Shown here piece after piece: positions 8,919-16,783 of a stretch of 64,000 nucleotides of DNA. The stretch lies in NCBI GenBank assembly GCA_963558655.1, contig CAUWHJ010000015.1, positions 1 to 64,000 on the forward strand, written 5' to 3'. The notes beneath the pieces were generated by a model. It was not told the DNA's origin and did no database searches. It saw only the letters and a program-made list of their open reading frames with translations. Source of the DNA: UMGS1590 sp963558655 (GTDB lineage Bacteria > Bacillota > Peptococcia > Peptococcales > Peptococcaceae). The translations under genes were made by a program, and so were the position numbers. The first letter of the stretch is position 1. Each line of letters opens with the position of its first letter.

Positions 8919-8945
8919 GCACTCCGTTTTGGGGTGCGTTTTTTG
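8919..8945 (+). terminator. terminator after the MFS exporter
   Basis: GCACTCC / GGGGTGC stem with a short T-rich loop, then T6. Confidence 0.75.
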
Positions 8946-8965
8946 CGTGCGGGGCAGGGTGCTGT

Positions 8966-8973
8966 GGTATAAT
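8966..8973 (+). promoter_or_regulatory. extended -10 promoter of the antiporter gene
   Basis: TGGTATAAT, a TGn extension plus a perfect -10 hexamer, lies 42 bases before the GTG start; the -35 region is poor (TTGCGT at 19 bp). Confidence 0.6.
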
Positions 8974-9015
8974 GGGGAGTATGAGAGCATAAAGATGAAA
9001 TAAAGGGGGAGTTTT

Positions 9016-10674
9016 GTGGAAACAACGTTATCCGCGATGCTGTTGTTTGCAGCATTGGTGTTGTTTGTAGTGTCGATTTTGAAAAAGGTGACGGTGCGTA
9101 TTGGGGTGCCGTCGTTGTTGGCGTTCATTGTGCTGGGCATGGTGTTTGGCTCGGACGGGCTTTTGAAGATTCCTTTTGCCGACTATCAACTGGCGGAGAC
9201 GGTGAGCACGGCGGCACTGGCGATTATTATGTTTTACGGCGGCTTTGGCACAAATTGGAAAGTGGCAAAACCGGTGGCGGCGGTGTCGATGGTGCTGTCG
9301 AGCCTGGGCACGATGGCAACGGCTGCGCTTGTGGGGCTGTTTTGCCATGTTGTGCTGGGTATGTCGCTTTTGGAGGGGCTTTTGTGCGGGGCCCTCTTGT
9401 CCTCCACTGATGCGGCATCGGTGTTTTCGGTACTGCGTTCGCGTAATCTGGCCCTCAAAGAAAATACGGCGTCGCTTTTGGAGCTTGAAAGCGGCTCTAA
9501 CGATCCTTTCGCCTATATGCTGACGCTGGTTTTGCTTACAGCGATGGCGTCGCAGATTACCGCCGGAGAGATTGCTGCCATGTTTGCGGTGCAGCTGGCG
9601 CTGGGGCTTTTCTTTGGCTTCGGCATTGGGCTTTTGGCACGCTGGGTGTTGCAGCGTGGCGTGTTCGATGCCTCTGAAACGGTGATGATTTTCATTGTGG
9701 CGGTGGCACTGGCGGGCTATGCCTTGCCGCAGGGGCTTGGCGGCAATGGCTTTTTGTCGGTGTACATTGTTGGTATGCTTTTGGGCAACAGCACCCTTCC
9801 GGAGCGGCAAGCACTGGTACCGTTCTTTGACGGCGTGACGAGTATTCTCGATGCCACGCTCTTCTTTTTGCTGGGGCTGCTCTCGTTTCCATCGCAGATG
9901 GTAGATGTTGTGCTGCCGGCGCTGGCAATTGCGCTGTTTCTCACCTTTGTGGCACGGCCTGTGGCTACGTTTGTGCTTATGGCACCTTTCGGCGGCAGTG
10001 TGGCACGGCGTGTGCTCGTATCCTTCGCTGGCTTGCGTGGAGCGGCGTCCATCGTGTTTGCGATTGTAGCGGTGATTCACCCAGCGGAGCTGGAAAACGA
10101 TCTTTTTAACATTGTCTTTGTGGTCGTGCTCTTTTCCATCGCCTTTCAAGGCTCACTCTTGCCGTTTGTGGCAAAAAAGCTCGGCATGATTGACGAAGGC
10201 GGCAACGTTTTCAAAACATTCACCGACTATGTGGACGAAACCCCCGTCAATTTTATACAGTTTGAAATTACGCCAGACCATGCTTGGAATGGCTGTGCCG
10301 TGCGAGACATCACTCTGCCGCCCGGCTCCATTTTGGTTACGCTGCGCCGTGGCAGAGAAGAAATGATTCCTAAAGGCAACACCGTGCTTGAAGCAGGCGA
10401 CGTGCTGGTGCTCTGTGCGTTGGAAGAAGGCGGCGCACCGGATATTACGCTGGTGGAAAAAGTGATCGAAAAAGAAGACCTCGTGCCGCACATGACCCTG
10501 GCAGACCTGCCGCACCGTCCCCATTCGCTCATCGTGCTCATTCAGCGTGACGGCGAATACCTCATTCCAGACGGCAGCACCAGCCTGAAACTCGGCGATA
10601 AACTGCTCATCAATTACACCGAAGAAGCCATCGGCGCCATGCAGCGTTACAAAGCTGCACAAAAGCTGCATTGA
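9016..10674 (+). CDS. CPA1-type K+ or Na+/H+ antiporter with RCK_C domains (NhaP2/CvrA-like)
   Basis: 552 residues from the GTG at 9016 (GGGGGAG 5-6 bases upstream). Residues 1-390 carry about 12-13 membrane helices with the exchanger-family signatures LLSSTDAASVFSVL and LELESGSNDPFAYML, the latter holding the ion-binding ND pair. Residues about 410-550 are soluble and hold two TrkA_C (RCK_C) ligand-binding halves (GCAVRDITLPPGSILVTLRR; LIVLIQRDGEYLIPDGS). This matches the NhaP2/CvrA potassium/proton antiporters used in volume and pH control, where the C-terminal domains sense a nucleotide or ion. It has its own extended -10 promoter. Ion preference is not decidable from sequence. Confidence 0.88.
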   Translation: METTLSAMLLFAALVLFVVSILKKVTVRIGVPSLLAFIVLGMVFGSDGLLKIPFADYQLAETVSTAALAIIMFYGGFGTNWKVAKPVAAVSMVLSSLGTMATAALVGLFCHVVLGMSLLEGLLCGALLSSTDAASVFSVLRSRNLALKENTASLLELESGSNDPFAYMLTLVLLTAMASQITAGEIAAMFAVQLALGLFFGFGIGLLARWVLQRGVFDASETVMIFIVAVALAGYALPQGLGGNGFLSVYIVGMLLGNSTLPERQALVPFFDGVTSILDATLFFLLGLLSFPSQMVDVVLPALAIALFLTFVARPVATFVLMAPFGGSVARRVLVSFAGLRGAASIVFAIVAVIHPAELENDLFNIVFVVVLFSIAFQGSLLPFVAKKLGMIDEGGNVFKTFTDYVDETPVNFIQFEITPDHAWNGCAVRDITLPPGSILVTLRRGREEMIPKGNTVLEAGDVLVLCALEEGGAPDITLVEKVIEKEDLVPHMTLADLPHRPHSLIVLIQRDGEYLIPDGSTSLKLGDKLLINYTEEAIGAMQRYKAAQKLH

Positions 10675-10747
10675 GGGCAGATACGGTAGGAAACAATGAA
10701 AAGGCACTCAGAGAATATCAATAATCAGTTGCAAGACAAGAAGATAA

Positions 10748-10857
10748 GAAAAAAACACCGACTAGCCCTTTAGAGGGAAAGTCGGTGTTAGCAGTATGAT
10801 TGCCAGCTCTATTCAGAGCACTCTTTAGAGTGTAGCCACACGTCATAGGGTCTTGTA
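10748..10857 (-). ncRNA. possible small RNA on the minus strand
   Basis: On the minus strand a clear intrinsic terminator (AACACCGACT / AGTCGGTGTT around an AGGGA-rich loop, then seven T, 10749-10789) closes a stretch with no ORF or nearby upstream gene. A weak promoter (TGGCAA, 17 bp, TATATC) would start a transcript near 10857, giving about 110 nt with an inner CACTCT/AGAGTG hairpin near 10816-10829. The terminator is solid; the promoter matches consensus at only 3/6 and 4/6 positions, so existence of the RNA is uncertain. Confidence 0.4.
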
Positions 10858-10886
10858 GGAGTAGATATAGCAGGCACTTCAGTTCG

Positions 10887-10915
10887 TTGCCAGTGGTCTT
10901 TTGCTGTGTTATACT
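10887..10915 (+). promoter_or_regulatory. promoter of the structured RNA
   Basis: TTGCCA (10887-10892), a 17-bp spacer and TATACT (10910-10915); transcription would start near 10922, exactly at the base of the closing stem of the RNA. Confidence 0.75.
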
Positions 10916-10921
10916 AAAAAA

Positions 10922-11106
10922 CGAGGTGCTGTTCATACGGTAAACGGCTCACCCTTGACTGATTGTATTGCTTTACGCAAATAATCAGGAAAGGGGAGAT
11001 TCAGCTTGGAATTGCTATTGGGCGAAAAAAATAGCCGCTGCCCTACCAAAGCTCGCGGCTAAAACCAAAACACAAAGGTGAGCCGTCTGCTGACAGCACC
11101 TTTTTC
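10922..11106 (+). ncRNA. structured non-coding RNA, about 185 nt, unassigned
   Basis: The 5' and 3' ends of this promoter-to-terminator unit pair with each other. AGGTGCTGT (10924-10932) pairs with ACAGCACCT (11093-11101) and, inside an asymmetric internal loop, ACGGCTCACC (10944-10953) pairs with GGTGAGCCGT (11077-11086). The outer stem runs into T5 and so doubles as the terminator. Inside are at least two arms: CTGATT...AATCAG (10959-10988, with an inner TTGC/GCAA) and AGCCGC...GCGGCT (11033-11060). No ORF with a ribosome site is present and the next gene starts 190 bases later. Paired ends and length recall 6S RNA, but I cannot identify the 6S central bubble, and no SRP, tmRNA or RNase P signature is visible. 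Confidence 0.65.
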
Positions 11107-11295
11107 TATTTGCATGATACTATTTTGCACACGCTTTGTCAAAAGCTATTTTGTGGGTATGTGCCCTTGCGTATTTTTGAAAAGTGGATAGTCCGGTTTT
11201 TTGCCGCCCGTTTTGCGTGCGTAAATGCCGTGTTTTATCGCTGGTGTTTTTTGGTGCAGGCGGGTATCATAGAAGCATCACAACAGGAGGTGCTT

Positions 11296-11751
11296 ATGAT
11301 GAGTTTAGGAAACAGTTTGGCGAAGGCGCGCAAAAATGCCGGCATGACACAGGAGAGTGTGGCAGAGAAACTCGGCGTGAGCCGTCAAACCATTTCAAAG
11401 TGGGAATTGGACGAGACACTGCCTGATATTCGCCAGTCGAAGCAGCTGGCGACGCTCTATGGTGTGAGCCTGGATGCGCTGATTGATTTTGATGTGGAGG
11501 TGCAGGAGCTTACCGACATGATCGACCGCGTGAGCGAAGAAACGCAGGCCAAGGTGGATTAGACGGCGCTGTGGGCGCAGAAATATCCCATTCTGGCACG
11601 CTATCCGGCGGAGGTGGATACAGCAGCTTACGCCGAAACGCTGCGCGGCTTGCTGGCACAGCTACAAAGCACGCATGGTTACAGCGATGAGGACGCTTTC
11701 CTCGTACTCAAAGATATTCTTGCACAGCTCTGGACGAGCGGCCAACATTAA
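11296..11751 (+). pseudogene. XRE-family regulator interrupted by an in-frame TAG
   Basis: The frame starts at the ATG at 11296 (AGGAGG 5 bases upstream) and gives an HTH_3 domain (ARKNAGMTQESVAEKLGVSR, residues 10-29, then QTISKWE). It stops at TAG 11560-11562 (codon 89). Past the stop the same frame continues without a break for 62 codons to TAA at 11749 (TALWAQKYPILARYPAEV ... VLKDILAQLW). The joined 151-residue product fits a common family of short Bacillota XRE regulators with a conserved C-terminal half. By analogy the stop sits where family members have tryptophan (VDW-TALW), so one TGG to TAG change explains it. Nonsense mutation, sequencing error and readthrough are the options; a truncated HTH-only protein could still bind DNA. 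Confidence 0.75.
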
Positions 11752-11773
11752 CAGGTAGCAGGGATGTTTCGTA

Positions 11774-11834
11774 TTCACAAGTGCGGGCAGGTTTGCTATA
11801 ATACTATAAGGTGTTGCCTGAGGCAGCACCTTTG
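11774..11834 (+). promoter_or_regulatory. promoter and 5' hairpin of the zinc-ribbon membrane protein
   Basis: TTCACA (11774-11779), 17 bp, TATAAT (11797-11802). The presumed start is followed by a hairpin (AGGTGTTGCC / GGCAGCACCT, 11809-11834), which may stabilise the mRNA 5' end. Confidence 0.65.
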
Positions 11835-11887
11835 ACAATGAATTGGTTTTATCAACCAGCGTTAGCATATTATAAGGAGGATGAATC

Positions 11888-12238
11888 ATGAGCACACGTT
11901 GTGCCTATTGTGGCAAAGAGGTTCCGGAGGGTGAAACCTTTTGCAGTGAAGCGTGCGCGGCACAGTACAACAGCGCACTTTCGGGCGCTGTCAGCCAGCA
12001 AAAATGGCTGTATTTGGGCCTTTGCCTGAGCCTTTTGGTGATTCTTTTCGGGCCGGTCAGCGGCACAGAGCAGCTCACAGGCATTGGAGTGGTGCTTTTG
12101 GGCTTTGTGCTGGTGAAATGGCCGTTCACCTTAGCCGAGGTGGTGCGCCAGGTGGGCTATGCTTTTGCCCGCAATATTTGCCGCACCGTGGGCGTTACGC
12201 TCATGCCTCTTGGCTTTGTGACCATCTTTTTCATGTAA
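11888..12238 (+). CDS. small zinc-ribbon membrane protein (DUF2116-like)
   Basis: 116 residues with a strong AAGGAGG ribosome site before the ATG. Residues 5-24 form a treble-clef zinc motif of the kind C-x2-C...C-x3-C (CAYCGKEVPEGETFCSEAC). Two to three hydrophobic segments follow (about 41-57, 64-80 and 95-115). Proteins of this build are widespread and uncharacterised; a membrane-tethered zinc ribbon could act in protein interaction or metal sensing, but nothing in the context settles this. It stands alone between its promoter and a terminator. Confidence 0.6.
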   Translation: MSTRCAYCGKEVPEGETFCSEACAAQYNSALSGAVSQQKWLYLGLCLSLLVILFGPVSGTEQLTGIGVVLLGFVLVKWPFTLAEVVRQVGYAFARNICRTVGVTLMPLGFVTIFFM

Positions 12239-12239
12239 A

Positions 12240-12322
12240 AAAACGCCGCAGCGTTTTTAGAACGAAGCGCTTCACATTGTACAGTTTCGCTTTGCGTTTC
12301 TGTGCAATGTGGCGCTTTTTTT
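12240..12322 (+). terminator. double terminator after the zinc-ribbon protein
   Basis: A short hairpin (AAACGC/GCGTTT then TTAG, 12240-12258) is followed by a long one (AGCGC-TTCACATTGTACAG / CTGTGCAATGTG-GCGCT) ending in T7 at 12322. Confidence 0.8.
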
Positions 12323-12351
12323 ATGTTGTGTACTTTTCAAAAAGGGCTGCC

Positions 12352-12389
12352 TTTACAGCTTGTTTGTTTTGTAGTACAATGAACTACAA
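12352..12389 (+). promoter_or_regulatory. toxin-antitoxin promoter with operator
   Basis: TTTACA (12352-12357), 17 bp, TACAAT (12375-12380). The inverted repeat TTGTAGT-N7-ACTACAA (12369-12389) covers the -10 element, the expected place for autorepression by the antitoxin or the toxin-antitoxin complex. Confidence 0.7.
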
Positions 12390-12409
12390 GATGGAAAGGA
12401 GAGAGGGTT

Positions 12410-12631
12410 ATGAGTTTTTCTATTAGGCTGACACAGGAAGAACGCCAACTTGCAGAAAGTTATGCGAAACTACACGCCATCTCTTTAGCGGAAGCGTTTA
12501 AGCGTGCGCTATTTGAAAAAATCGAGGATGAATATGATCTTACTGTTGCAGACGAGGCGTATAACGACTATCTTGAAAATGGCAAACAAAGCAGACCGTT
12601 TTCGGAACTGTGCAAGGAACTGGATTTATGA
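12410..12631 (+). CDS. RelB-like antitoxin (ribbon-helix-helix)
   Basis: 73 residues; AAAGGAGAGAGGG precedes the ATG. The N-terminus SFSIRLTQEERQLAESYAKL is typical of a ribbon-helix-helix strand and helix of RelB/DinJ or DUF6290-type antitoxins; the C-terminal half is acidic (EDEYDLTVADEAYNDYLENG), as expected of a toxin-wrapping tail. Its stop overlaps the toxin start by ATGA (12628-12631), giving coupled translation. It should repress the promoter at 12352-12389. Confidence 0.85.
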   Translation: MSFSIRLTQEERQLAESYAKLHAISLAEAFKRALFEKIEDEYDLTVADEAYNDYLENGKQSRPFSELCKELDL

Positions 12632-12894
12632 GCTATATGGTAGAGACAACGCCACGCTTTGACAAGGAATTTCGGAAACTTGATCGTTATACACAGAAGA
12701 TGATTGCTGCCTGGATTCATAAAAATCTTTCCGGTTGTGAAAATCCCCGTCAACATGGAAAAGCTTTGACGGCGAACCGTAAAGGGCAATGGCGTTACCG
12801 TATCGGCGATTATCGCCTTATTTGTCACATAGAAGATGAGCGTCTTATCATTCTTGCACTTTCTATTGGGCATAGAAAGCAAATTTACGATTAA
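12628..12894 (+). CDS. RelE/ParE-family toxin
   Basis: 88 residues starting at the ATG that overlaps the antitoxin stop. It has the RelE/ParE fold signature: MVETTPRFDKEFRKLDRYTQ at the start, GQWRYRIGDYRLICHIED in the core, and the C-terminal strand with basic residues LSIGHRKQIYD. RelE-type members cut mRNA on the ribosome; ParE-type members poison gyrase. The R-Y-R...YRL pattern and the H-R-K-x-Y ending favour the mRNA-interferase branch. A bidirectional terminator follows at 12917-12957. Confidence 0.88.
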   Translation: MSYMVETTPRFDKEFRKLDRYTQKMIAAWIHKNLSGCENPRQHGKALTANRKGQWRYRIGDYRLICHIEDERLIILALSIGHRKQIYD

Positions 12895-12916
12895 ACCATT
12901 CGTTAGGCATAACAAT

Positions 12917-12957
12917 AAACGCCGCAGCGTTTCGTAAGGAAACGTTGCGGCGTTTTT
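12917..12957. terminator. bidirectional terminator between toxin and kinase-like gene
   Basis: AAACGCCGCAGCGTTTC / GAAACGTTGCGGCGTTT stem with T on both exits; shared by convergent genes. Confidence 0.8.
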
Positions 12958-13575
12958 CTATGCCTGGAACCAATTTTCGGCGTAAGCCTTGAGCGCTGGA
13001 ATGATGTTTTCGATGGTGAGGCCGGTGGTGTTGATGCAAAGATCGTACCCGCGGCGGTCTCCCCACTCGTAGGTGGCGAGAATATCGTGCGTTTTGGCAC
13101 GGTTTTTATCCACCTGGCGGATTTTCTTTTCATAGTCCTTGTCGCTTCGCATGACAGCTTCTGTTTCGCGCTTGCGGCAGCGGGCAATGCGCGCCGCCAT
13201 CTCGGCGTGCACGAAAAGACGCAGCGGTGCATGGTCGCGCAGAATGATGTCGGCATTGCGGCCAACAATGACACAATGGCTCTGTGCAGCCAGCGTTTTG
13301 ATGAGCGTGGTTTGCTGCTGAAAAAGCACGGTGGAATGGTCGGTCAGATAGGTGGGCAGCACGGCAAAGGTTTGCCCCACGGTAATGGGAAACAGCGACT
13401 GTGGGCTGCTTTCCTCAAGCAGATGCTCAAGATAGCGTTCGTCCAACGCCGTTTGTTCCGCCAGAAGCGTGAGAATTTCACGGTCATAATAGGCATAGCC
13501 CAGCGCATCGGCCAAACGCTTGCCCAACTCGCGGCCGCCGCTGCCAAATTCGCGGCTGATGGTGATGATGTTCAT
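12958..13575 (-). CDS. cytidylate kinase-like protein (PF13189 family)
   Basis: 205 residues from the ATG at 13575 (GGAGGAAG 4-6 bases upstream; a longer frame to 13602 lacks one). The N-terminus MNIITISREFGSGGRELGK holds the P-loop variant of the cytidylate-kinase-like family; further conserved segments are ALGYAYYDREIL and CVIVGRNADIIL, with an arginine-rich lid (RIARCRKRE). Members are presumed nucleoside or nucleotide kinases but are distinct from Cmk, and their substrates are mostly unknown. Monocistronic with its own promoter (13621-13649). Confidence 0.8.
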   Translation of the reverse strand: MNIITISREFGSGGRELGKRLADALGYAYYDREILTLLAEQTALDERYLEHLLEESSPQSLFPITVGQTFAVLPTYLTDHSTVLFQQQTTLIKTLAAQSHCVIVGRNADIILRDHAPLRLFVHAEMAARIARCRKRETEAVMRSDKDYEKKIRQVDKNRAKTHDILATYEWGDRRGYDLCINTTGLTIENIIPALKAYAENWFQA

Positions 13576-13620
13576 AAATCTTCCTCCTGCAAAGGCGCCC
13601 ACGGCGTCGTTCTTGCCCCA

Positions 13621-13649
13621 AGTATAGCAGACAGTGGGAAGGGGCGCAA
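13621..13649 (-). promoter_or_regulatory. promoter of the cytidylate kinase-like gene
   Basis: Minus strand: TTGCGC, 17 bp, TATACT, located 46 bases upstream of the start codon. Confidence 0.55.
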
Positions 13650-13667
13650 GCGTGTCGGACGAGAGAA

Positions 13668-13690
13668 AACGAGCGCTTTTGGCGCTCGTT
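13668..13690 (-). terminator. terminator after the SLH protease
   Basis: AACGAGCGCC / GGCGCTCGTT-type stem with a four-base centre; on the minus strand it exits into TTTTCTC. Confidence 0.65.
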
Positions 13691-13696
13691 GTTGCA

Positions 13697-16546
13697 TTAG
13701 CCTAATTGGTCAAAGCGCATGAGGATGGTGGCCAGCTGGGCGCGGGTGGCGCCGGATGCTGGTGCCAGGGTGGTGTCGGTGAGACCGGTGATGAGGCCGG
13801 TTTCAATGCCCCAGCGCATGGCGTCCTCGGCCCATGGGGCGATGGTGTCGCTGTCGGTGTAGGCGGAGAGGTCGGCATTGGCCGCTGGGCTGCCCTGGTA
13901 GCGATGGAACATGGTGATGAGTTCCTGACGGCTGACGCTGTCGTTTGGCCGTAAGCCGTCGGAGATGCCGTTTTCTATCGCCCAGGCTTGCACGCCGCTG
14001 TACCATTCAGGCCCGTCTGGCAGGGTGGCATCGGCTTGGCGGGCAAGCACCGCCCAAATCATGGCGCGGGTGACGTTTGCCTGCGGCGCAAAGAGGTCGT
14101 CGGTGGTGCCGACCATGAGACCTGTTTCGTAGACATAGCGGACAGGGTCGGCAAACCAGTCGCTTGGGAATACGTCGTCAAACGGCAGGGTGTCTGCGGT
14201 GGTGACAACAAAGCCTGCTTGCAGGGTGACGGCGCTTTCCGGCATGGTGAAGCTGTAACGGCTGTGGCCAAGGGCGCGGATTTCCAGCTTGCGGCCAGCA
14301 TCGGCGATGGCAAGCAGGCTGTCTAAGGTGTAGCCGTCGTCCGGCAATACGGTGATGGTGACTTTGGTACCAGCGGCGGCGTGGGTTGGTGAAAAGAGCA
14401 GACCGCCATGTTCAGGCTTTGCAGCGAGCTGCACTGGATAGAGCGGGCTGTCATCAGGGCCAGGGTCGGCGCCTGTTGCGCGCGAGAGGGTGAGGGTGGT
14501 GGTGCTTGGGGTTTTGCCTTCGCCTTGCACGCTGATGGAGACGGTGGTGCTGCCTTCGGCAGGGACGCTGATGGCGTCTGTCCAGTCGGCAGAGGCGAGG
14601 GGTTGGCCGTTTACGCTGATGGCATCGCTGCTTTGTGCCATGATGCGAACGCTCTCTGCCTCCTGCGGCAGGGTGATGTGTTGTGTGGTGTCGGAGGTGT
14701 CGAGGTGTTGGTTTGTGTCGCCGTAGCGCAGGGCGAGGTCGGTGAGCTGTGCGCTGGCGCGTGTGAAGGTTTTTTCTGTGACATTACCGCGCTTGCCGTC
14801 TATTTCCGCATAGGCACGGACGGTGATGCTGTCGCCGGCGTTGTCCAGCGTGTCCAGCATGATGGGTGCGCTGTAAAGTTCGTAGCCGTTTCCGGTGTCA
14901 ACATAGATGTCGGCATCAGCGGCGGCAGTAAGCGAAAGCTGGGTGCCTTCCGCAACCGGCCCTTCCATGGCAGAGAACTGCACCTGTGGGACAGCAGCGC
15001 CGCTTTTCGGCAGCGGATTGGTGAAGCCTTTAATGCAAAGGTTGGTGATGTAGTAGTTGTTGTCCACATGGCCAGCCACATCACGCCATTTTCCATCAAC
15101 AAGCGCATAGCTTTCGCCGCCGTTGCCCATGTAAACAGGCACATCATTGGCATTTGACATTGGGCACCATTCAATGGCGAGCGGCTGTGCATAGCTTGGG
15201 TTGTGGAAGGTGACAACGATGCTGAAGCGTTCGCCTTTCTCTAGCGCAACGGCTTCGTCCAGGGTGATGGTGTGATAGCCGGCGTAGGTTTCGCGCCCAC
15301 TTTGGCTGAGCATTTTTTTGCCGGAGGTAGGTTGGTCTTTGTCAACATCAGTATAGATGGCGATGTCGTAGCTGGTGCCGGCATCGGTGGTGTAGAAGCT
15401 CACGGCTTCAAGCTGTTCGTCGCTTTCAGCAGTGAAGATGTTGGCGCCGGTGGCGGTGGTTGGCGTTTCGCTGTTCGTGCTGATGGAGTAGGACCAACCG
15501 GTGATGTCATACTGGTAGTTGTGGGCGTAGTTATCGGCTTCTTCCAGTAGATAGGCATTGCCGCCGGAGATGGTTTTGTCCTCATACGATAGCCAGAAAT
15601 AGCCGTCATCGCCCCAGTCGGTGCCCCAGCTGTTGCGTACCAGCCAGGCGCCGTCATGGGCGGGCTGATTGCCTGACACAAAGTTTTCTTTTGGAAAGGT
15701 GTCGTCCCAGCCAACAATGAGCACGGCGTGGTCGGAAGGGCGTTTGCTGTTGTTGTAAACGGCATAGGTATCCGGATTGTAGGTGTTGGTGCCATGGGCG
15801 TAGTAGTTGGTGCTCACCGGTCCCTCGCTCATGAGCAGCTGCTTCACAATATCTCGGTCTACCTGCGTGTTTTGATTGTAGTTGTTGTAGATGCCGTGCG
15901 GCATATAGTAAGCGTCTTGCAAATGAAAATCGGCGGTGTAGCGTAGATCCTCGCTGAGCGCTGGCTGCTGATTTGGCAGCATGGGTGCTTTGTCGTAGGT
16001 TACAGGCCCCTTCCATGCCGCCATTGTGCCCACGGCACGCCCATCGTTGCCGCCGCCCACATAGGGATGAAGCCCTGAGACAGGTGCAAACTCTTCTTCT
16101 TCGTTGCCATGGTAGCAAAACCAGGCTGTATGTATGGGCGAGAGTGCCAGCTGCGGAAACTGGTCACGGATACTGCCCGCCGCTGCCGAATTGGCGGCAA
16201 TCGTCCAGCACACGCCGAGGTCTCCCTGGTCGCTCACAGGGTCTACCAGCCCTTGCTCGCGCAGGTCGAACTGCGCCGGCAGTGCGCCGCGGCTTGTGAG
16301 CATTGATGCAGTGCCGGCAAGGTTGGCATAGCTTTCGCTGAGATAGGAAAAATCCTGCGCCGGCGGCATCGTGCCCTCGCCGCCTTCTTCCAGCCAATCG
16401 AGATAGGCGGGGTTAATGGCACTTTCGTCTATATAGGCAGCCAGTGGGCTTTCTTTTGTGGGAGTGGCAGCGTCTGCCTCTGGCGGCAGCGCCGCAAGAA
16501 GAAGGGCGGCGGCAAGCGCAGCGCTGAGTAAACGTTTATGAAACAT
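13697..16546 (-). CDS. secreted papain-family (C1A) cysteine protease with SLH anchor
   Basis: 949 residues from the ATG at 16546 (GGAGGAA upstream). Signal peptide residues 1-26. The peptidase domain (about 88-345) carries the C1 triad: Cys113 in GDLGVCWTIAAN, His273 in SDHAVLIVGWDD and Asn305 in LVRNSWGTDWG; the usual CG before CW is replaced by GV. A lectin-like beta domain follows (about 365-520), then an Ig-like linker and a bacterial-repeat segment (KPEHGGLLFSPTHAAAG). Three SLH repeats close the protein (about 785-949: FPSDWFADPVRYVYETGLM; WYSGVQAWAIENGISDG; WAEDAMRWGIETGLITG), which should tie it to secondary wall polymer. Role: extracellular protein or peptide degradation. Monocistronic. 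Confidence 0.9.
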   Translation of the reverse strand: MFHKRLLSAALAAALLLAALPPEADAATPTKESPLAAYIDESAINPAYLDWLEEGGEGTMPPAQDFSYLSESYANLAGTASMLTSRGALPAQFDLREQGLVDPVSDQGDLGVCWTIAANSAAAGSIRDQFPQLALSPIHTAWFCYHGNEEEEFAPVSGLHPYVGGGNDGRAVGTMAAWKGPVTYDKAPMLPNQQPALSEDLRYTADFHLQDAYYMPHGIYNNYNQNTQVDRDIVKQLLMSEGPVSTNYYAHGTNTYNPDTYAVYNNSKRPSDHAVLIVGWDDTFPKENFVSGNQPAHDGAWLVRNSWGTDWGDDGYFWLSYEDKTISGGNAYLLEEADNYAHNYQYDITGWSYSISTNSETPTTATGANIFTAESDEQLEAVSFYTTDAGTSYDIAIYTDVDKDQPTSGKKMLSQSGRETYAGYHTITLDEAVALEKGERFSIVVTFHNPSYAQPLAIEWCPMSNANDVPVYMGNGGESYALVDGKWRDVAGHVDNNYYITNLCIKGFTNPLPKSGAAVPQVQFSAMEGPVAEGTQLSLTAAADADIYVDTGNGYELYSAPIMLDTLDNAGDSITVRAYAEIDGKRGNVTEKTFTRASAQLTDLALRYGDTNQHLDTSDTTQHITLPQEAESVRIMAQSSDAISVNGQPLASADWTDAISVPAEGSTTVSISVQGEGKTPSTTTLTLSRATGADPGPDDSPLYPVQLAAKPEHGGLLFSPTHAAAGTKVTITVLPDDGYTLDSLLAIADAGRKLEIRALGHSRYSFTMPESAVTLQAGFVVTTADTLPFDDVFPSDWFADPVRYVYETGLMVGTTDDLFAPQANVTRAMIWAVLARQADATLPDGPEWYSGVQAWAIENGISDGLRPNDSVSRQELITMFHRYQGSPAANADLSAYTDSDTIAPWAEDAMRWGIETGLITGLTDTTLAPASGATRAQLATILMRFDQLG

Positions 16547-16783
16547 GGCACATTCCTCCGAAAAAATCCTCATACAAATACCAACATAGGTGTTGGGTTA
16601 CTACTATCATAGCCGACAAATGCGTACTCTGCAATGGAAAGCTGATAGCAGACGGCATTTTTCTGATGCGGTGCAACGAATCGTTGCAGGACAGTCTTGC
16701 GGCGCGCCGTTTTGGCCCTAGGAGAGCCTGGGAAAAGGGGGTACAATAAAAAGAAAAAGATTGATGGAAAGGATTGGTCTTTC

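Noticed and set aside
9028..10149. 373-residue minus-strand ORF rich in His, Arg and Gln
   Set aside because: Composition is an artefact of reading the antiporter gene backwards; no start signal.
10924..11101. Inverted repeat unit as a MITE or small transposable element
   Set aside because: The repeats are interrupted in an asymmetric way typical of an RNA internal loop, there is no target-site duplication, and promoter and terminator align with the repeat ends. A second genomic copy cannot be tested here.
10922..11106. Assignment as 6S RNA (ssrS)
   Set aside because: Length and paired ends fit, but inner hairpins occupy the place of the central bubble and no conserved bubble sequence is visible, so I left it unassigned.
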